25,969 nucleotides of DNA from E44-bin32 sp041573795 (GCA_041573795.1 JBFFQB010000034.1:1-25969); one strand, 5' to 3'; counted from the first letter of the stretch, positions 6,992-15,670 are shown. Made by a program: numbers and translations. Notes: a model not told the origin generated them from the sequence alone.

Positions 6992-9211
6992 TTATAGCAG
7001 CGGCATTTGTGGATCCTGTCGTTCGGGCGGATCAATCGCGATTCGCTCGGCCAAGTTACCCACATTGAGATTGGTTTCTGAAGCCAAGCGCCGCACATGA
7101 CGGAATTTAATCACTCGTCCGGGGGTCTCCATCCACTCCCGTACGCGCGGATCACGCCTTGCTTTTTCCGCCACCAGTCCGGATCGTCCACCTGGGATTA
7201 CCATTGTTAAGGCACTCTCGTCCAATTCCATATGTTCCCATCCCCAACTTGCCATCTCACTCACCCGAAATGCGTAGACCGTCTGGCCATCCATAGCGAT
7301 CCAACGAATGGGTTCATCCGAGGACACGGAGTAGCCCAGCTTCTGCCCTAATTGTCGAAGTACGTTTATTACTTCATGACAATCGGTTACTCGCGCTTCT
7401 TCGTAATCCTCGGGCCTTAACGTCCACAGGCTATTTCCGGCGGGATGTGCATAGGAGTGCAGGCAGGCCAGGACCAGCCGACGATCAGGGGTACTGATAC
7501 CGGGAAATGCTTCGCAAACCCTGCGGTCGAGTTCAACTTCACTGATGCTATCTACCGTTCGTAGTAGACCCAGAACCATGCTCTCGACACGATCAAAAAG
7601 CGGGTCATCACTCGGCGTAGGTTGAGCAAACCAGTAACTCCCACTTTCAATTTCAACCCCCTTGGATAAATGTTCCCAAACAGTCGCAGAGCTTAATTCC
7701 TGTGAAATCCAATCGTCCATACGCTGCAGCATGTGAGGTTTTTCGGCCTTAATGGCGCTCGCGATCATGCGCTTCTCAGCCAGTTTCGACCAGGCACTGG
7801 CATGCAGGATCGGGTAGGGCACGGGCTCCCCAATCTGGACCGCGGCCTCGAGCAGCGACCGGTTGACCAATTGGCGGCTCAGGTGTTCATCCCAACCAGG
7901 GGGCTCTTCACCTGGGAATTTCCAATGTAAGAATGCTTGTTCCTCCCCTGCCCGAAAGGCGAGGCCACGCAGTACAAAACCGGAGCTATCGAAACCAATA
8001 AACGCAGCCTCTAAAAACCCAGGCTCTGCTTCGGGGATATAGACCACTGCCGGGGTCTCATCTTCCAGGCGATCCCTGATGCCCGTGAGTACCGTTCGTA
8101 AGGCACTCCCATGCCAGGTCCAATCATAGCGCCTCCTGCGCAGAGCCACTTTAATTGAGGAAGCTGCCTCCCGTCCCCATAACCAGGCCGTCCAAAGGGC
8201 AGAGAGACTCCAGAAAGCCTGATTGGGCCGAGGGGGAACGCTTATCAGGGCGGCAAACTTCACATCATCCAGCGATTTCACCACCTCGCGCGCTGCGTGG
8301 GCAGCGATCGAAACTTGGCCTGGCATGGGCTTGTCACCAGCTCGCCACTCCAAGATGCTGATCTCAGCAGAACTGCGCGACCAGATATCGACAGCCCTTT
8401 CAAGAGCCCACCAGATATTGTTTTCCTTAAAACGGGCGGAGGCAATCAGCTGCTTCGGGCGTGGGCGTCCCTCGGGATAGCTCCACATTGCATTACCAGC
8501 GTCGAATGCACTGATCAGCAGAGCATGAGTGGCATCAAGGAGATCGCCGGTGTAATTCCCTTGATTGACTTTGTTCAACAAGGTCACCAGGGCGTAGATT
8601 GCTCGTCCGGGATACACACTTAACGCTGCCTCAGCATGTCGACGATCCGCGTCTCCACTCGGGGCAACCTGCTCAAGCGCGATCGCATGTTGGAGACCCT
8701 TACGAGAGTAATCCGCAGCCCGATTCCAATCTTCTTCAGTTGCTGCAGCCTCCCCGGCAAAAGCACAATGCTCACAGGTATATACTTTATGCGTGGGCCC
8801 ACCCAACTCCTTATCCCAAACAAAATACTCAACGATCACGTCCTGGCCACAGCGGTTACACTCGCTTCGATACAGATTGAGCAGTATCATCTCCATGCGC
8901 GAATCATCTCTGGGGATGGCGGCCATCTGCGCCAGAGCCGACTGGAGAGTCTCCTGAGGGATAGGCTGAAGCGTTTTTTGTAAAATAAAGCGGTTGATGG
9001 GGTTATTCGCAGCGACAATTACGGGATAGCCTTCCTGCGCTGCCTCCAGAGCAACCATCGGCGATGTGCCGAAGGGATCAAAGATCAACCCCCCCTCCGG
9101 GACGTAGCGCTTCAGCACCTGGGTGATCACGCCTTCATCCACCGGAGGCAGGAAGCGTCCGAGGGGAAGGGGGTGCGTGTGCATATATCCAACCGGAAGG
9201 GGAATATCCAT
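6992..9211 (-). CDS. DNA methylase-like protein with eroded catalytic motifs and a zinc ribbon
   Basis: A 739-residue protein. Residues 43-80 resemble the SAM-binding motif I of N4/N6 amino-methyltransferases, but the canonical DPFxGSGT reads DPFGTSP (45-51), and the following NPxA-like element reads NNPINRF. Cys118-x2-Cys121 and Cys146-x2-Cys149 form a zinc ribbon, a feature of DUF1156-type methylases. The position of the catalytic DPPY motif reads SVPPRP (324-329), followed by the family's aromatic W-x-LSALWTAWLWG context, so the fold is recognisable while the Asp and Tyr are gone. Residues after about 430 match no family I know. It is probably not an active methylase; nucleic-acid binding or a regulatory role is a guess. 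It heads a unit with plsY and has a leaderless-type promoter. Confidence 0.6.
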   Translation of the reverse strand: MDIPLPVGYMHTHPLPLGRFLPPVDEGVITQVLKRYVPEGGLIFDPFGTSPMVALEAAQEGYPVIVAANNPINRFILQKTLQPIPQETLQSALAQMAAIPRDDSRMEMILLNLYRSECNRCGQDVIVEYFVWDKELGGPTHKVYTCEHCAFAGEAAATEEDWNRAADYSRKGLQHAIALEQVAPSGDADRRHAEAALSVYPGRAIYALVTLLNKVNQGNYTGDLLDATHALLISAFDAGNAMWSYPEGRPRPKQLIASARFKENNIWWALERAVDIWSRSSAEISILEWRAGDKPMPGQVSIAAHAAREVVKSLDDVKFAALISVPPRPNQAFWSLSALWTAWLWGREAASSIKVALRRRRYDWTWHGSALRTVLTGIRDRLEDETPAVVYIPEAEPGFLEAAFIGFDSSGFVLRGLAFRAGEEQAFLHWKFPGEEPPGWDEHLSRQLVNRSLLEAAVQIGEPVPYPILHASAWSKLAEKRMIASAIKAEKPHMLQRMDDWISQELSSATVWEHLSKGVEIESGSYWFAQPTPSDDPLFDRVESMVLGLLRTVDSISEVELDRRVCEAFPGISTPDRRLVLACLHSYAHPAGNSLWTLRPEDYEEARVTDCHEVINVLRQLGQKLGYSVSSDEPIRWIAMDGQTVYAFRVSEMASWGWEHMELDESALTMVIPGGRSGLVAEKARRDPRVREWMETPGRVIKFRHVRRLASETNLNVGNLAERIAIDPPERQDPQMPLL

Positions 9212-9218
9212 ATGCTTG

Positions 9219-9224
9219 AGTATA
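9219..9224 (-). promoter_or_regulatory. Leaderless-type -10 box before the methylase-like gene
   Basis: On the minus strand TATACT ends 7 nt before the ATG at 9211. No Shine-Dalgarno sequence and no good -35 box are seen. The arrangement matches other unit-heading genes in this window. Confidence 0.45.
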
Positions 9225-9310
9225 CGTTAAGACCGATCCAATGCAGAGTACCGTTTAGTTGAATGGCTCAATGCCCTTAATGGCCTTCGTGACGTTGCAC
9301 ATGACAATCG

Positions 9311-10669
9311 ATGATTGAGAATACAATGAAAGAGACGTTCAATCGCTCCCGCAGCACGGCCAATCGGAGGCTTTGTTTGAAATTAACTTCTATCGCCTTA
9401 GCAGGCCTACTCCTCGTTCTCAGTGGATGCAGTACCGCCTCACCCATAACGAGCCCAGCAACGCTGACAACACAGGATCCAACGCTGTCATCAGGCAGAC
9501 CGGGAGATCAAAGCCCATCCCCGACTTTGACTGCCCTGCCCCCCAGCGGTGGTTGCCCGGTAGAACTGGGCGCACCGGATCTCCCCGTATTGTCAATTCC
9601 AAGTGATTGGCCAGTAAATGTGCTCAGCTATTTAAACCAGGGAGGTTCACTTAGCGGTTTGATTGAAGCCTTGCCCGGGCTGGAACAGGGCGACCCGGGC
9701 GGCCTTGCTGCGGCAAAAGAAGATCTAAATGGCGATAGCTATGATGATTTCGCCATCACACTGGCCGAACAAGCTCCAGCAATGGAAGGCCAGCACGCAG
9801 GCCAAAGTACATTGCTTATTTTTCTCTGTGATCTCGATACGTTTCGCCTTGCTCATGCAGCCAGCTCAAAGCCAGAAGCAGATCGCTTTCATCTACACCA
9901 GATCATTGATGTCACTGGTGACGGGGTAAAAGAGCTGCTCGTGATGCAGGAGCTTTGTGGTGCCCATACATGCTTTCAAGCCTGGGAGATATTGCAATGG
10001 CAGACAAACGAATTTGTCAACATACTCCAAGGTCGTAGTGATGATTTGCCATCACCCACGTTGGCGATGCACGGGCCAAGAGAAGACGGTTCAATGGTGG
10101 TGGAAATAACGGCCGGGGGCATCCAATCGGCTGGTGCAGGACCGGCGCGCGCGATCACCAGGGAATGGCTGTGGTCTAACGCTGATTCGCTGTTTATCAT
10201 CTTCGGTGAGCGCCTTGCTCCTGCAAGTTTTCGAATCCATTTGCTGCATGATGCGGATGAAGCCGCACGCACGGGGAATTTCAACGAAGCGTTGAACGGG
10301 TATTTGCGGGTTAGCGAAGACCCTAGCCTGCGGGATGATACCTTTCAAGAACAAGGGCCTACCCAGCTAAGCGCCTATGCCTTATATCGCACCATGCTGC
10401 TCTACCTTAATGAAGGTATGCTCGATCAAGCGTCAGAGGCACACACCTTCCTTCAAGAAGCACACCCACAGGGCAGCTTAGCGGAGGGCTATGCCAAGCT
10501 TGCTGATGAAGTGTGGCAGTCCTATCTGGCACAACCAGATATTGGTCGCGCATGTCAGATTGCCCAGGCCTATGCCAATAAACATCCTGAAACCGTCTTG
10601 GATCCACTCTACTATGGGTATGCGAATAAGATTTACACAGCGGTTGATATCTGTCCCTACACAGATTAA
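9311..10669 (+). CDS. Lipoprotein with FG-GAP-like repeats and TPR-like C-terminus
   Basis: A 452-residue putative lipoprotein. A basic N-terminus and hydrophobic stretch (25-38) end in the lipobox LSGC with Cys40 as the lipidation site, followed by a Ser/Thr/Pro-rich linker. Two calcium-binding-loop-like segments, DLNGDSYDDF and DVTGDGVKEL, are typical of FG-GAP/VCBS beta-propeller repeats. From about residue 315 the sequence is helical with TPR-like spacing (ARTGNFNEALNGYLRV). I recognise no named family. It probably sits on the outer face of the membrane. The true start could be the in-frame ATG at 9326, which shortens the N-region only. No convincing promoter was found. Confidence 0.75.
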   Translation: MIENTMKETFNRSRSTANRRLCLKLTSIALAGLLLVLSGCSTASPITSPATLTTQDPTLSSGRPGDQSPSPTLTALPPSGGCPVELGAPDLPVLSIPSDWPVNVLSYLNQGGSLSGLIEALPGLEQGDPGGLAAAKEDLNGDSYDDFAITLAEQAPAMEGQHAGQSTLLIFLCDLDTFRLAHAASSKPEADRFHLHQIIDVTGDGVKELLVMQELCGAHTCFQAWEILQWQTNEFVNILQGRSDDLPSPTLAMHGPREDGSMVVEITAGGIQSAGAGPARAITREWLWSNADSLFIIFGERLAPASFRIHLLHDADEAARTGNFNEALNGYLRVSEDPSLRDDTFQEQGPTQLSAYALYRTMLLYLNEGMLDQASEAHTFLQEAHPQGSLAEGYAKLADEVWQSYLAQPDIGRACQIAQAYANKHPETVLDPLYYGYANKIYTAVDICPYTD

Positions 10670-10715
10670 TGAATTGACGAGGTGTGATGAACATCATGTT
10701 TAGCAAAGGGGATTC

Positions 10716-11846
10716 ATGAGCAAACTCTCGATTGATGGCTTTGAAGAACAAACCAGTTCTTTGCTAAGCATGCTTCAGATCCTTGTAGAGCACGAATCGC
10801 CTTCGACCAAGAAACCAGCACTTGACACGCTGGGGAGATATATCGCGGAGCAAATGCGTGGAGATGGGGCAGCTGTTGAATGCTTTCCTCAGGAACAGCA
10901 GGGGGATCACTGGTTAGGGACCTGGGGCAATGGCACAGGAGGAATTCTCCTATTGGTGCACTTTGACACCGTTCACCCGATCGGAACATTGCACTCCATG
11001 CCTTGGCGACAAACGAAAGATATGATCTATGGCCCCGGATGTCTCGATATGAAAGCCAGTGTTGCGATAGCATTGACGGTCATCAAAAATGTCGTTTCCG
11101 AGTCGAAGGATATGCCCGCTCGCCTAAGTTTGCTTTGCACTTCCGACGAAGAGATTGGCAGCGTTAGTTCAAGAGGTTTGATTGAGCGTCTCGCCAAGAC
11201 GTATGATCTTGTCCTTTGCTTGGAGCCAGCCCTTCCAGACGGCTCATTAAAAACATGGCGCAAAGGGATACTGAATTACACCATCGAGGCCCACGGAAAA
11301 GCTGCGCATGCTGGAAGCGATATTCATGCAGGAGCCAACGCAATCGTCGAAATTGCTCACCAAATACCGAAAGTCCTCGGTCTCGCAGATGCTGCAACAG
11401 AGACAACAGTGAATATCGGGGTGATCCAAGGTGGATCGCGGTCCAATGTAGTACCCGAGCATTGTTCCATCAAAGTGGATGTACGGGCGAAATCTCACCA
11501 AGAAGGAGAACGGGTGCACCGAGCCATACAAGCGCTGAAGCCTACAGTGTCTGGCACTGAGCTCAAAATCCGTGGTGGCTGGAACCGACCTCCGATGGAA
11601 CGTGACGAGCGTATGCAGGCTACATTCCAAAGGGCGGCCTCCATTGCATCTCGGTTTGGGATGGAACTAACAGAAGGTGGCACTGGCGGGGGGTCGGACG
11701 CCAATTTCGTTTCCACACTCGGAATACCTGTTCTGGATGGGTTGGGCGCAATCGGTACCGGAGCACATACTTCAAGTGAAAGTGTAAAGTTGAAATCACT
11801 GCCCGCTCGTTGCGCGCTTTTAGCCGCATTAATTACGGAGTGGTAG
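10716..11846 (+). CDS. M20 family zinc peptidase (glutamate carboxypeptidase-like)
   Basis: A 376-residue soluble protein with the M20 metal site: VHFDTV, GPGCLDMKAS, TSDEEIGS, CLEPA and the C-terminal GAHTSSE, which supply the His, bridging Asp, Glu-Glu pair, second Glu and final His. The GGGSDANF segment and the dimerisation-domain motif GKAAHAGSD are typical of the CPG2-like M20A branch, which removes C-terminal glutamate or similar residues; exact substrate unknown. AAGGGGA lies 4 nt before the ATG. It follows the lipoprotein gene by 46 bp and may be co-transcribed. Its last 18 bp overlap the convergent gene. Confidence 0.88.
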   Translation: MSKLSIDGFEEQTSSLLSMLQILVEHESPSTKKPALDTLGRYIAEQMRGDGAAVECFPQEQQGDHWLGTWGNGTGGILLLVHFDTVHPIGTLHSMPWRQTKDMIYGPGCLDMKASVAIALTVIKNVVSESKDMPARLSLLCTSDEEIGSVSSRGLIERLAKTYDLVLCLEPALPDGSLKTWRKGILNYTIEAHGKAAHAGSDIHAGANAIVEIAHQIPKVLGLADAATETTVNIGVIQGGSRSNVVPEHCSIKVDVRAKSHQEGERVHRAIQALKPTVSGTELKIRGGWNRPPMERDERMQATFQRAASIASRFGMELTEGGTGGGSDANFVSTLGIPVLDGLGAIGTGAHTSSESVKLKSLPARCALLAALITEW

Positions 11847-13115
11847 CTCGATCTCCAGAAGCAATTCTTGATATGAACTCAATCGCGCCATCGTCCGCAA
11901 GAACGCAGCCGGTGATTTCGCCCTACCCCAGAGCGTGCGTACCGCCTCGCCAACTGGATCATCTCCGGCTGCGCCTCCCGGTGTATCCGCATAGGCGCCA
12001 TAGAAAGCAAAATACGCCTGGTTTAACTTGCGTATGCGGTAACCATTCTCCCAAAAGAAAAGGCGGCGTGCTTCCATGTAATTCTCTGCTTCCTCGATTT
12101 TTCCTTGCTCCAAGAGTGTATCAACACGAAGTCGTGTGATCCGCATCTCCGCCCGGAAATCAAACACCGGGGGTTCCGCTGGGGCCTCCGTTGGCGCCTC
12201 AGCGGCGGCCACAGGCGCAGGTGCAGGGAGTAAGTCAGGATAGAACTGTGAAAGAACATTCCGGCCCACTTCCAATCCAATCAAGGAGGCTGTTGTTTCA
12301 TTCATCGTTCGCATCTCTGGAGTCATGCTGTAATTCCAACCCAGGGGATGTAGGGCGAGATAGTTATGCACCCATTCATGGGCTATGACTTCAGTGATCC
12401 AAACAAGCGATGTGCTTTCAAGGATCATGGTCGGATAGGTCCCCAATCCTCCTACGGGGACGATTAGCGCAGAGACATCCTCATGCCCCTCAATCATTTC
12501 TTCCAAAGCCACCTTTTCTTCAAGGGCGAGATCTACCCGCAAAGAAATATTGGCGTCCTGACGGATCGTATCACGAGGTGAAACAATCAAGGAGGAAGGC
12601 AATTGAGCGAAATTGAAAGCAACTGGAGGGAAGACAAAACGCTCCGAGCCAAAACCCATATCGCCCAAAATGACTGCCATCTGTTCTTGAAGTAGCGCTT
12701 CAACAATTGGCCGGAGGATCTCAGCTTCGCCTCTCATCGATGCCAGTTCTTCCCCAAGGCGTGCGACTTCCACCGAAGAACGCAAGGGGTCTGGATCGCC
12801 GTAAGCTTCTTCCAGCTCAGCTTGTTTCGATTGAATATCACCGACAAGGGCCAAATAATCTCGCACCAGCTTTGTCCGCTGCTGCACTTCGAGAAAGTGC
12901 GATGCCCCCAGCGCGGTTTGCGTGGACTTCCCGAACACGGCCGCTAAGGTCCAGCCAAGAAAATCAAACGCATAAGGGTTGGCATAATTCCGAACCCTGT
13001 CAAGGGTACTAAAAACCGTGAGGCTGCTGCCCCCCATGAGGCTTAAAACAAGCAGGAATAAGATGGTTCTCCGAAATACAGACCAGAGCTCCCGCAACCA
13101 ATGCACATCACTCAT
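11829..13115 (-). CDS. Membrane-anchored HExxH metallopeptidase-like protein
   Basis: A 428-residue protein. One N-terminal membrane helix (about 16-37) is followed by a second hydrophobic patch (50-62) and a charged, coiled-coil-like stretch (75-150). The centre holds HEWVH (246-250) and, 22 residues later, NETTAS with Glu273, the spacing of gluzincin zinc peptidases (HExxH plus downstream Glu) and similar in style to the DUF2265/Aminopep family. A Pro/Ala-rich linker (about 297-315) leads to a helical C-terminus. Function and substrate are unknown. The start at 13115 is supported by a near-consensus promoter ending 6 nt upstream. It converges with, and overlaps, the M20 peptidase. Confidence 0.7.
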   Translation of the reverse strand: MSDVHWLRELWSVFRRTILFLLVLSLMGGSSLTVFSTLDRVRNYANPYAFDFLGWTLAAVFGKSTQTALGASHFLEVQQRTKLVRDYLALVGDIQSKQAELEEAYGDPDPLRSSVEVARLGEELASMRGEAEILRPIVEALLQEQMAVILGDMGFGSERFVFPPVAFNFAQLPSSLIVSPRDTIRQDANISLRVDLALEEKVALEEMIEGHEDVSALIVPVGGLGTYPTMILESTSLVWITEVIAHEWVHNYLALHPLGWNYSMTPEMRTMNETTASLIGLEVGRNVLSQFYPDLLPAPAPVAAAEAPTEAPAEPPVFDFRAEMRITRLRVDTLLEQGKIEEAENYMEARRLFFWENGYRIRKLNQAYFAFYGAYADTPGGAAGDDPVGEAVRTLWGRAKSPAAFLRTMARLSSYQELLLEIELPLRN

Positions 13116-13121
13116 GTTGGC

Positions 13122-13149
13122 ATATTATCAAGTCGATTCCGATTGTCAA
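13122..13149 (-). promoter_or_regulatory. Near-consensus leaderless promoter for the HExxH gene
   Basis: On the minus strand a perfect TTGACA (13144-13149) and TAATAT (13122-13127) are 16 nt apart, and TG one base before the -10 makes it extended. The -10 box ends 6 nt before the ATG at 13115. No ribosome binding site is present. Confidence 0.7.
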
Positions 13150-13166
13150 TGGTTCCAGTAGGGCTA

Positions 13167-13175
13167 TGTTATAAT
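13167..13175 (+). promoter_or_regulatory. Extended -10 promoter for the epimerase
   Basis: TGTTATAAT is a strong extended -10 element 40 nt before the ATG at 13216. A TTGTCA at 13143-13148 is too far (21-nt spacer) to be a standard -35 and overlaps the -35 of the divergent HExxH gene. No Shine-Dalgarno sequence precedes the ATG. Confidence 0.55.
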
Positions 13176-13215
13176 CTCGGCCTCTGGCGCCCCCTCCGCA
13201 CCAGCCTACTGAATC

Positions 13216-14148
13216 ATGAATTTCCTCGTCACCGGCGCAGCCGGCTTCCTTGGATCGGCCCTAGCCAATCGTCTGGCTCGTGAAGGTCATCAAGTCCGCG
13301 GGCTAGACGATCTCTCGGCTGGTGATCCGGCACGTTTGAGCAACGATGTCCTCTTCACGCGCGGTGATGTGACCGATCGACCAAAGCTCTGGACTTTACT
13401 CCAGGACGTCGATTGTGCTTACCACCTTGCTGCCAAAGTTTCCGTCCCAGAATCTGTGCTCTACCCACGCGAATACAACATCATCAATGTTGGTGGGACC
13501 GTCAGCGTGATGGAAGCGATGCGCGATGTGGGTGTTCGCCGGGTGGTTCTGATTTCATCTGGCGCAATATATGGAGACCAGGGCGAGCAACCTCTACATG
13601 AAGAAGCGCAGCCAAACCCCGGTTCTCCTTACGCTGTCTCCAAGTTGGCTGCTGAACATTACGTGCGGACGATCGGAGCCCTGTGGGGTATCGAGACAGT
13701 GGCTTTACGCGTTTTCAACACTTATGGTCCGGGCCAACCGCTATCCGTCGCTCACCCACCTGTTATCCCCCATTTCCTCCGCCAGGCAGCCCGCAATGGA
13801 ACCCTGGTGATCCATGGAAAGGGAGCCCAGACGCGCGATTTTGTTTACCTTGATGATGTCGTTGAAGCGATGGTTGCAGCCGCAACCGCCCCTACAGTCG
13901 ACCGATTGATGATCAATGTTGGCAGCGGACACGAAACAAGCGTGAAAGCTTTGGGCCAACAGGTGCTTGAAGCGGTTGGTTCGAAAGCAGAATGGATTTT
14001 CAAAGAAGACCAGGATCCTGGACCCTCGCGGATGTGCGCAGATGTTCGCCTTGCCAAACAAAAGCTCGGATACCAGCCACGTTATAGCCTCAAGGAGGGT
14101 CTGGAACGCATGATCCGCAAAGATCCACGCTTCCAGAATGGCGATTAA
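13216..14148 (+). CDS. NAD-dependent epimerase/dehydratase (UDP-glucose 4-epimerase-like)
   Basis: A 310-residue extended SDR enzyme. TGAAGFLG (6-13) is the NAD-binding glycine motif, and the catalytic set is Ser114/115 (ISSGAIYG) with Tyr139-x3-Lys143 (YAVSK). The NTYGPGQ segment and TRDFVYLDDV match the nucleotide-sugar epimerases of the GalE/WbpP group. It probably converts a UDP-hexose for polysaccharide or glycolipid synthesis; the exact sugar cannot be told. No glycosyltransferase genes adjoin it. A 102-bp gap with a hairpin and a new promoter separates it from the next gene. Confidence 0.88.
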   Translation: MNFLVTGAAGFLGSALANRLAREGHQVRGLDDLSAGDPARLSNDVLFTRGDVTDRPKLWTLLQDVDCAYHLAAKVSVPESVLYPREYNIINVGGTVSVMEAMRDVGVRRVVLISSGAIYGDQGEQPLHEEAQPNPGSPYAVSKLAAEHYVRTIGALWGIETVALRVFNTYGPGQPLSVAHPPVIPHFLRQAARNGTLVIHGKGAQTRDFVYLDDVVEAMVAAATAPTVDRLMINVGSGHETSVKALGQQVLEAVGSKAEWIFKEDQDPGPSRMCADVRLAKQKLGYQPRYSLKEGLERMIRKDPRFQNGD

Positions 14149-14177
14149 GCTAGGCCGTATCCTGTAGCTGAATGGTT

Positions 14178-14209
14178 GGAGTACTACTCCCCAAGGCATC
14201 TTTGGTGAG
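14178..14209 (+). terminator. Overlapping inverted repeats after the epimerase gene
   Basis: GGAGTA-C-TACTCC (14178-14190) is a perfect 6-bp inverted repeat. It overlaps a second stem, CTCCCCAA (14187-14194) with TTGGTGAG (14202-14209), which pairs at 7 of 8 positions. The two stems exclude each other. There is no U tract, so this could be a weak terminator or an operator for the following gene. Confidence 0.3.
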
Positions 14210-14236
14210 GAGATGCACTCAGGGGCTTTCAATACC

Positions 14237-14242
14237 TAGAAT
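14237..14242 (+). promoter_or_regulatory. Leaderless-type -10 box before the DNA glycosylase
   Basis: TAGAAT ends 8 nt before the ATG at 14251, the same geometry as at the glycoside hydrolase, PBP and DUF3048 genes. No clear -35 box; no ribosome binding site. Confidence 0.5.
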
Positions 14243-14250
14243 CTCGATCT

Positions 14251-14847
14251 ATGAATCCCATGCTGAATCGCGAATTCTTTGAACGACCCACACTAGAAGT
14301 AGCACGCTCGCTGCTGGGGCAACGGCTGGTCCGGCTGGAAGACGATGGAACACGGGTGTCAGGGTATATCTGTGAAACCGAAGCCTATATCGGCGCAGAA
14401 GATGATGGCTGTCACGCCAAGGCGGGCCGAACTCAACGTAACCGCTCTATGTGGGGTCCCGCAGGCTTCAGTTATGTCTATTTCACTTATGGGATGCACT
14501 GGATGTTCAATCTGGTAACAGAACTCGAGGGATTCCCGGCCGCCGTCTTGATAAGAGCAGTCGTGCCGTCAGAGGGGATTGAACTTATACGTGATCGACG
14601 TACCGGTCAACCTTCGGCACGCTGGACAGACGGCCCGGCAAAAGTGTGCCAGGCATTTGGAATCCAGGGTCAACATGATGGCCTGGATCTCTGCCATCCT
14701 GAGGCGGTTATCTTTGTAGAACCATCCCAGGGCGTCAGTATTTCAAGCGTGACGGTCGGGCCGCGTGTGGGTTTAAACCGAGTGGTAGAGCCATGGAAGA
14801 GTAAACCCTGGAATTTCCGTGTATCCTATGAGAACTTGGTCAATTGA
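14251..14847 (+). CDS. 3-methyladenine DNA glycosylase (AAG/MPG family)
   Basis: A 198-residue monofunctional base-excision repair enzyme that removes alkylated or deaminated purines. CETEAY (41-46) carries the catalytic Glu44 and Tyr46 of the AAG family; SYVYFTYGMHW (74-84), DGPAKVCQAFGI and the terminal PRVGLNRV...PWNF are also diagnostic. Length is normal for bacterial members. An ATG at 14260 is an alternative start. The stop is 13 nt from fabI, so co-transcription is likely although the functions are unrelated. Confidence 0.92.
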   Translation: MNPMLNREFFERPTLEVARSLLGQRLVRLEDDGTRVSGYICETEAYIGAEDDGCHAKAGRTQRNRSMWGPAGFSYVYFTYGMHWMFNLVTELEGFPAAVLIRAVVPSEGIELIRDRRTGQPSARWTDGPAKVCQAFGIQGQHDGLDLCHPEAVIFVEPSQGVSISSVTVGPRVGLNRVVEPWKSKPWNFRVSYENLVN

Positions 14848-14860
14848 GGAGGAAGCCTAG

Positions 14861-15649
14861 ATGACCTTACTGCAGGGAAAAAAAGCATTGATATTCGGCG
14901 TAGCGAATGACCATTCGATAGCCTGGGGCATCGCCAAAGCTCTGCATGAACATGGGGTTGAATTGGGTTTTTCTTACGCCGGGGAAGCATTGGAGCGAAG
15001 AGTACGGCCCCTGGCGGAATCCGTGGGTTCCGATTTTGTTGAGCCCTGCGATGTTGCTCAAGACGAAGATATCGACCGGTTGTTTAAAAAGGTCAAGGAT
15101 CGATTTGGCTCTTTCGATATCCTTGTGCACTCGATAGCATTTGCCGAACGCGAGGATCTCACCGGGGACTTTCATCAGATCAGTCGGAGCGGATTTCATA
15201 CCGCACTAAATATTAGTGTGTATTCCTTCATCGCTCTGGCGCGGGCAGCCCTGCCGCTGCTAAACGAGGGCAGTTCATTGCTCACTCTCAGTTATTACGC
15301 CGCAGAAAAAGTCGTCCCAAATTACAATGTTATGGGTATCGCCAAAGCCGCCTTAGAAGCCTCGACACGCTACCTCGCCGGGGATCTGGGTGCGCGGGGG
15401 ATACGTGTTAATGCCATCTCGGCCGGGCCGATACGCACGCTTTCAGCAGCGGGTGTAAGTGGATTTAAGCGAATGCACCGTGAGTTCGCCTCCGTAGCAC
15501 CCCTCCGACAGGGCATCACGATTGAAGATATCGGTGGTGCGGCGGTCTGGCTCTGCTCGGATTTAGCCTCTAAAGTCACCGGGGAAGTGATCTATGTTGA
15601 CTCGGGATACAATATTCTCGGTGTCCCAAATCCCGAAGACTCTGCCTGA
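14861..15649 (+). CDS. fabI: Enoyl-[acyl-carrier-protein] reductase FabI
   Basis: A 262-residue short-chain dehydrogenase of the FabI type, the NADH-dependent last step of each fatty acid elongation cycle. The N-terminus shows the FabI-specific cofactor motif GVANDHSIAWGIA. SYY (144-146) and Tyr155-x6-Lys162 in PNYNVMGIAK correspond to the E. coli catalytic Tyr146, Tyr156 and Lys163. SAGPIRTLSA is the substrate-loop signature. AGGAGGA with a 7-nt spacer precedes the ATG. Internal gene of a plus-strand operon. Confidence 0.95.
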   Translation: MTLLQGKKALIFGVANDHSIAWGIAKALHEHGVELGFSYAGEALERRVRPLAESVGSDFVEPCDVAQDEDIDRLFKKVKDRFGSFDILVHSIAFAEREDLTGDFHQISRSGFHTALNISVYSFIALARAALPLLNEGSSLLTLSYYAAEKVVPNYNVMGIAKAALEASTRYLAGDLGARGIRVNAISAGPIRTLSAAGVSGFKRMHREFASVAPLRQGITIEDIGGAAVWLCSDLASKVTGEVIYVDSGYNILGVPNPEDSA

Positions 15650-15670
15650 GAACTGCCACAGGAGTTAGCG

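Noticed and set aside
6992..9211. An active restriction-modification system
   Set aside because: The catalytic DPPY position is replaced, and no restriction enzyme or specificity gene is nearby.
13143..13175. TTGTCA/TATAAT as a full -35/-10 pair for the epimerase
   Set aside because: The 21-nt spacer is too long; the TTGTCA is better explained as the reverse of the TTGACA of the divergent promoter.
13741..14232. 163-codon minus-strand open frame across the epimerase end
   Set aside because: Mostly antisense to a well-supported epimerase; the translated sequence shows no family pattern.
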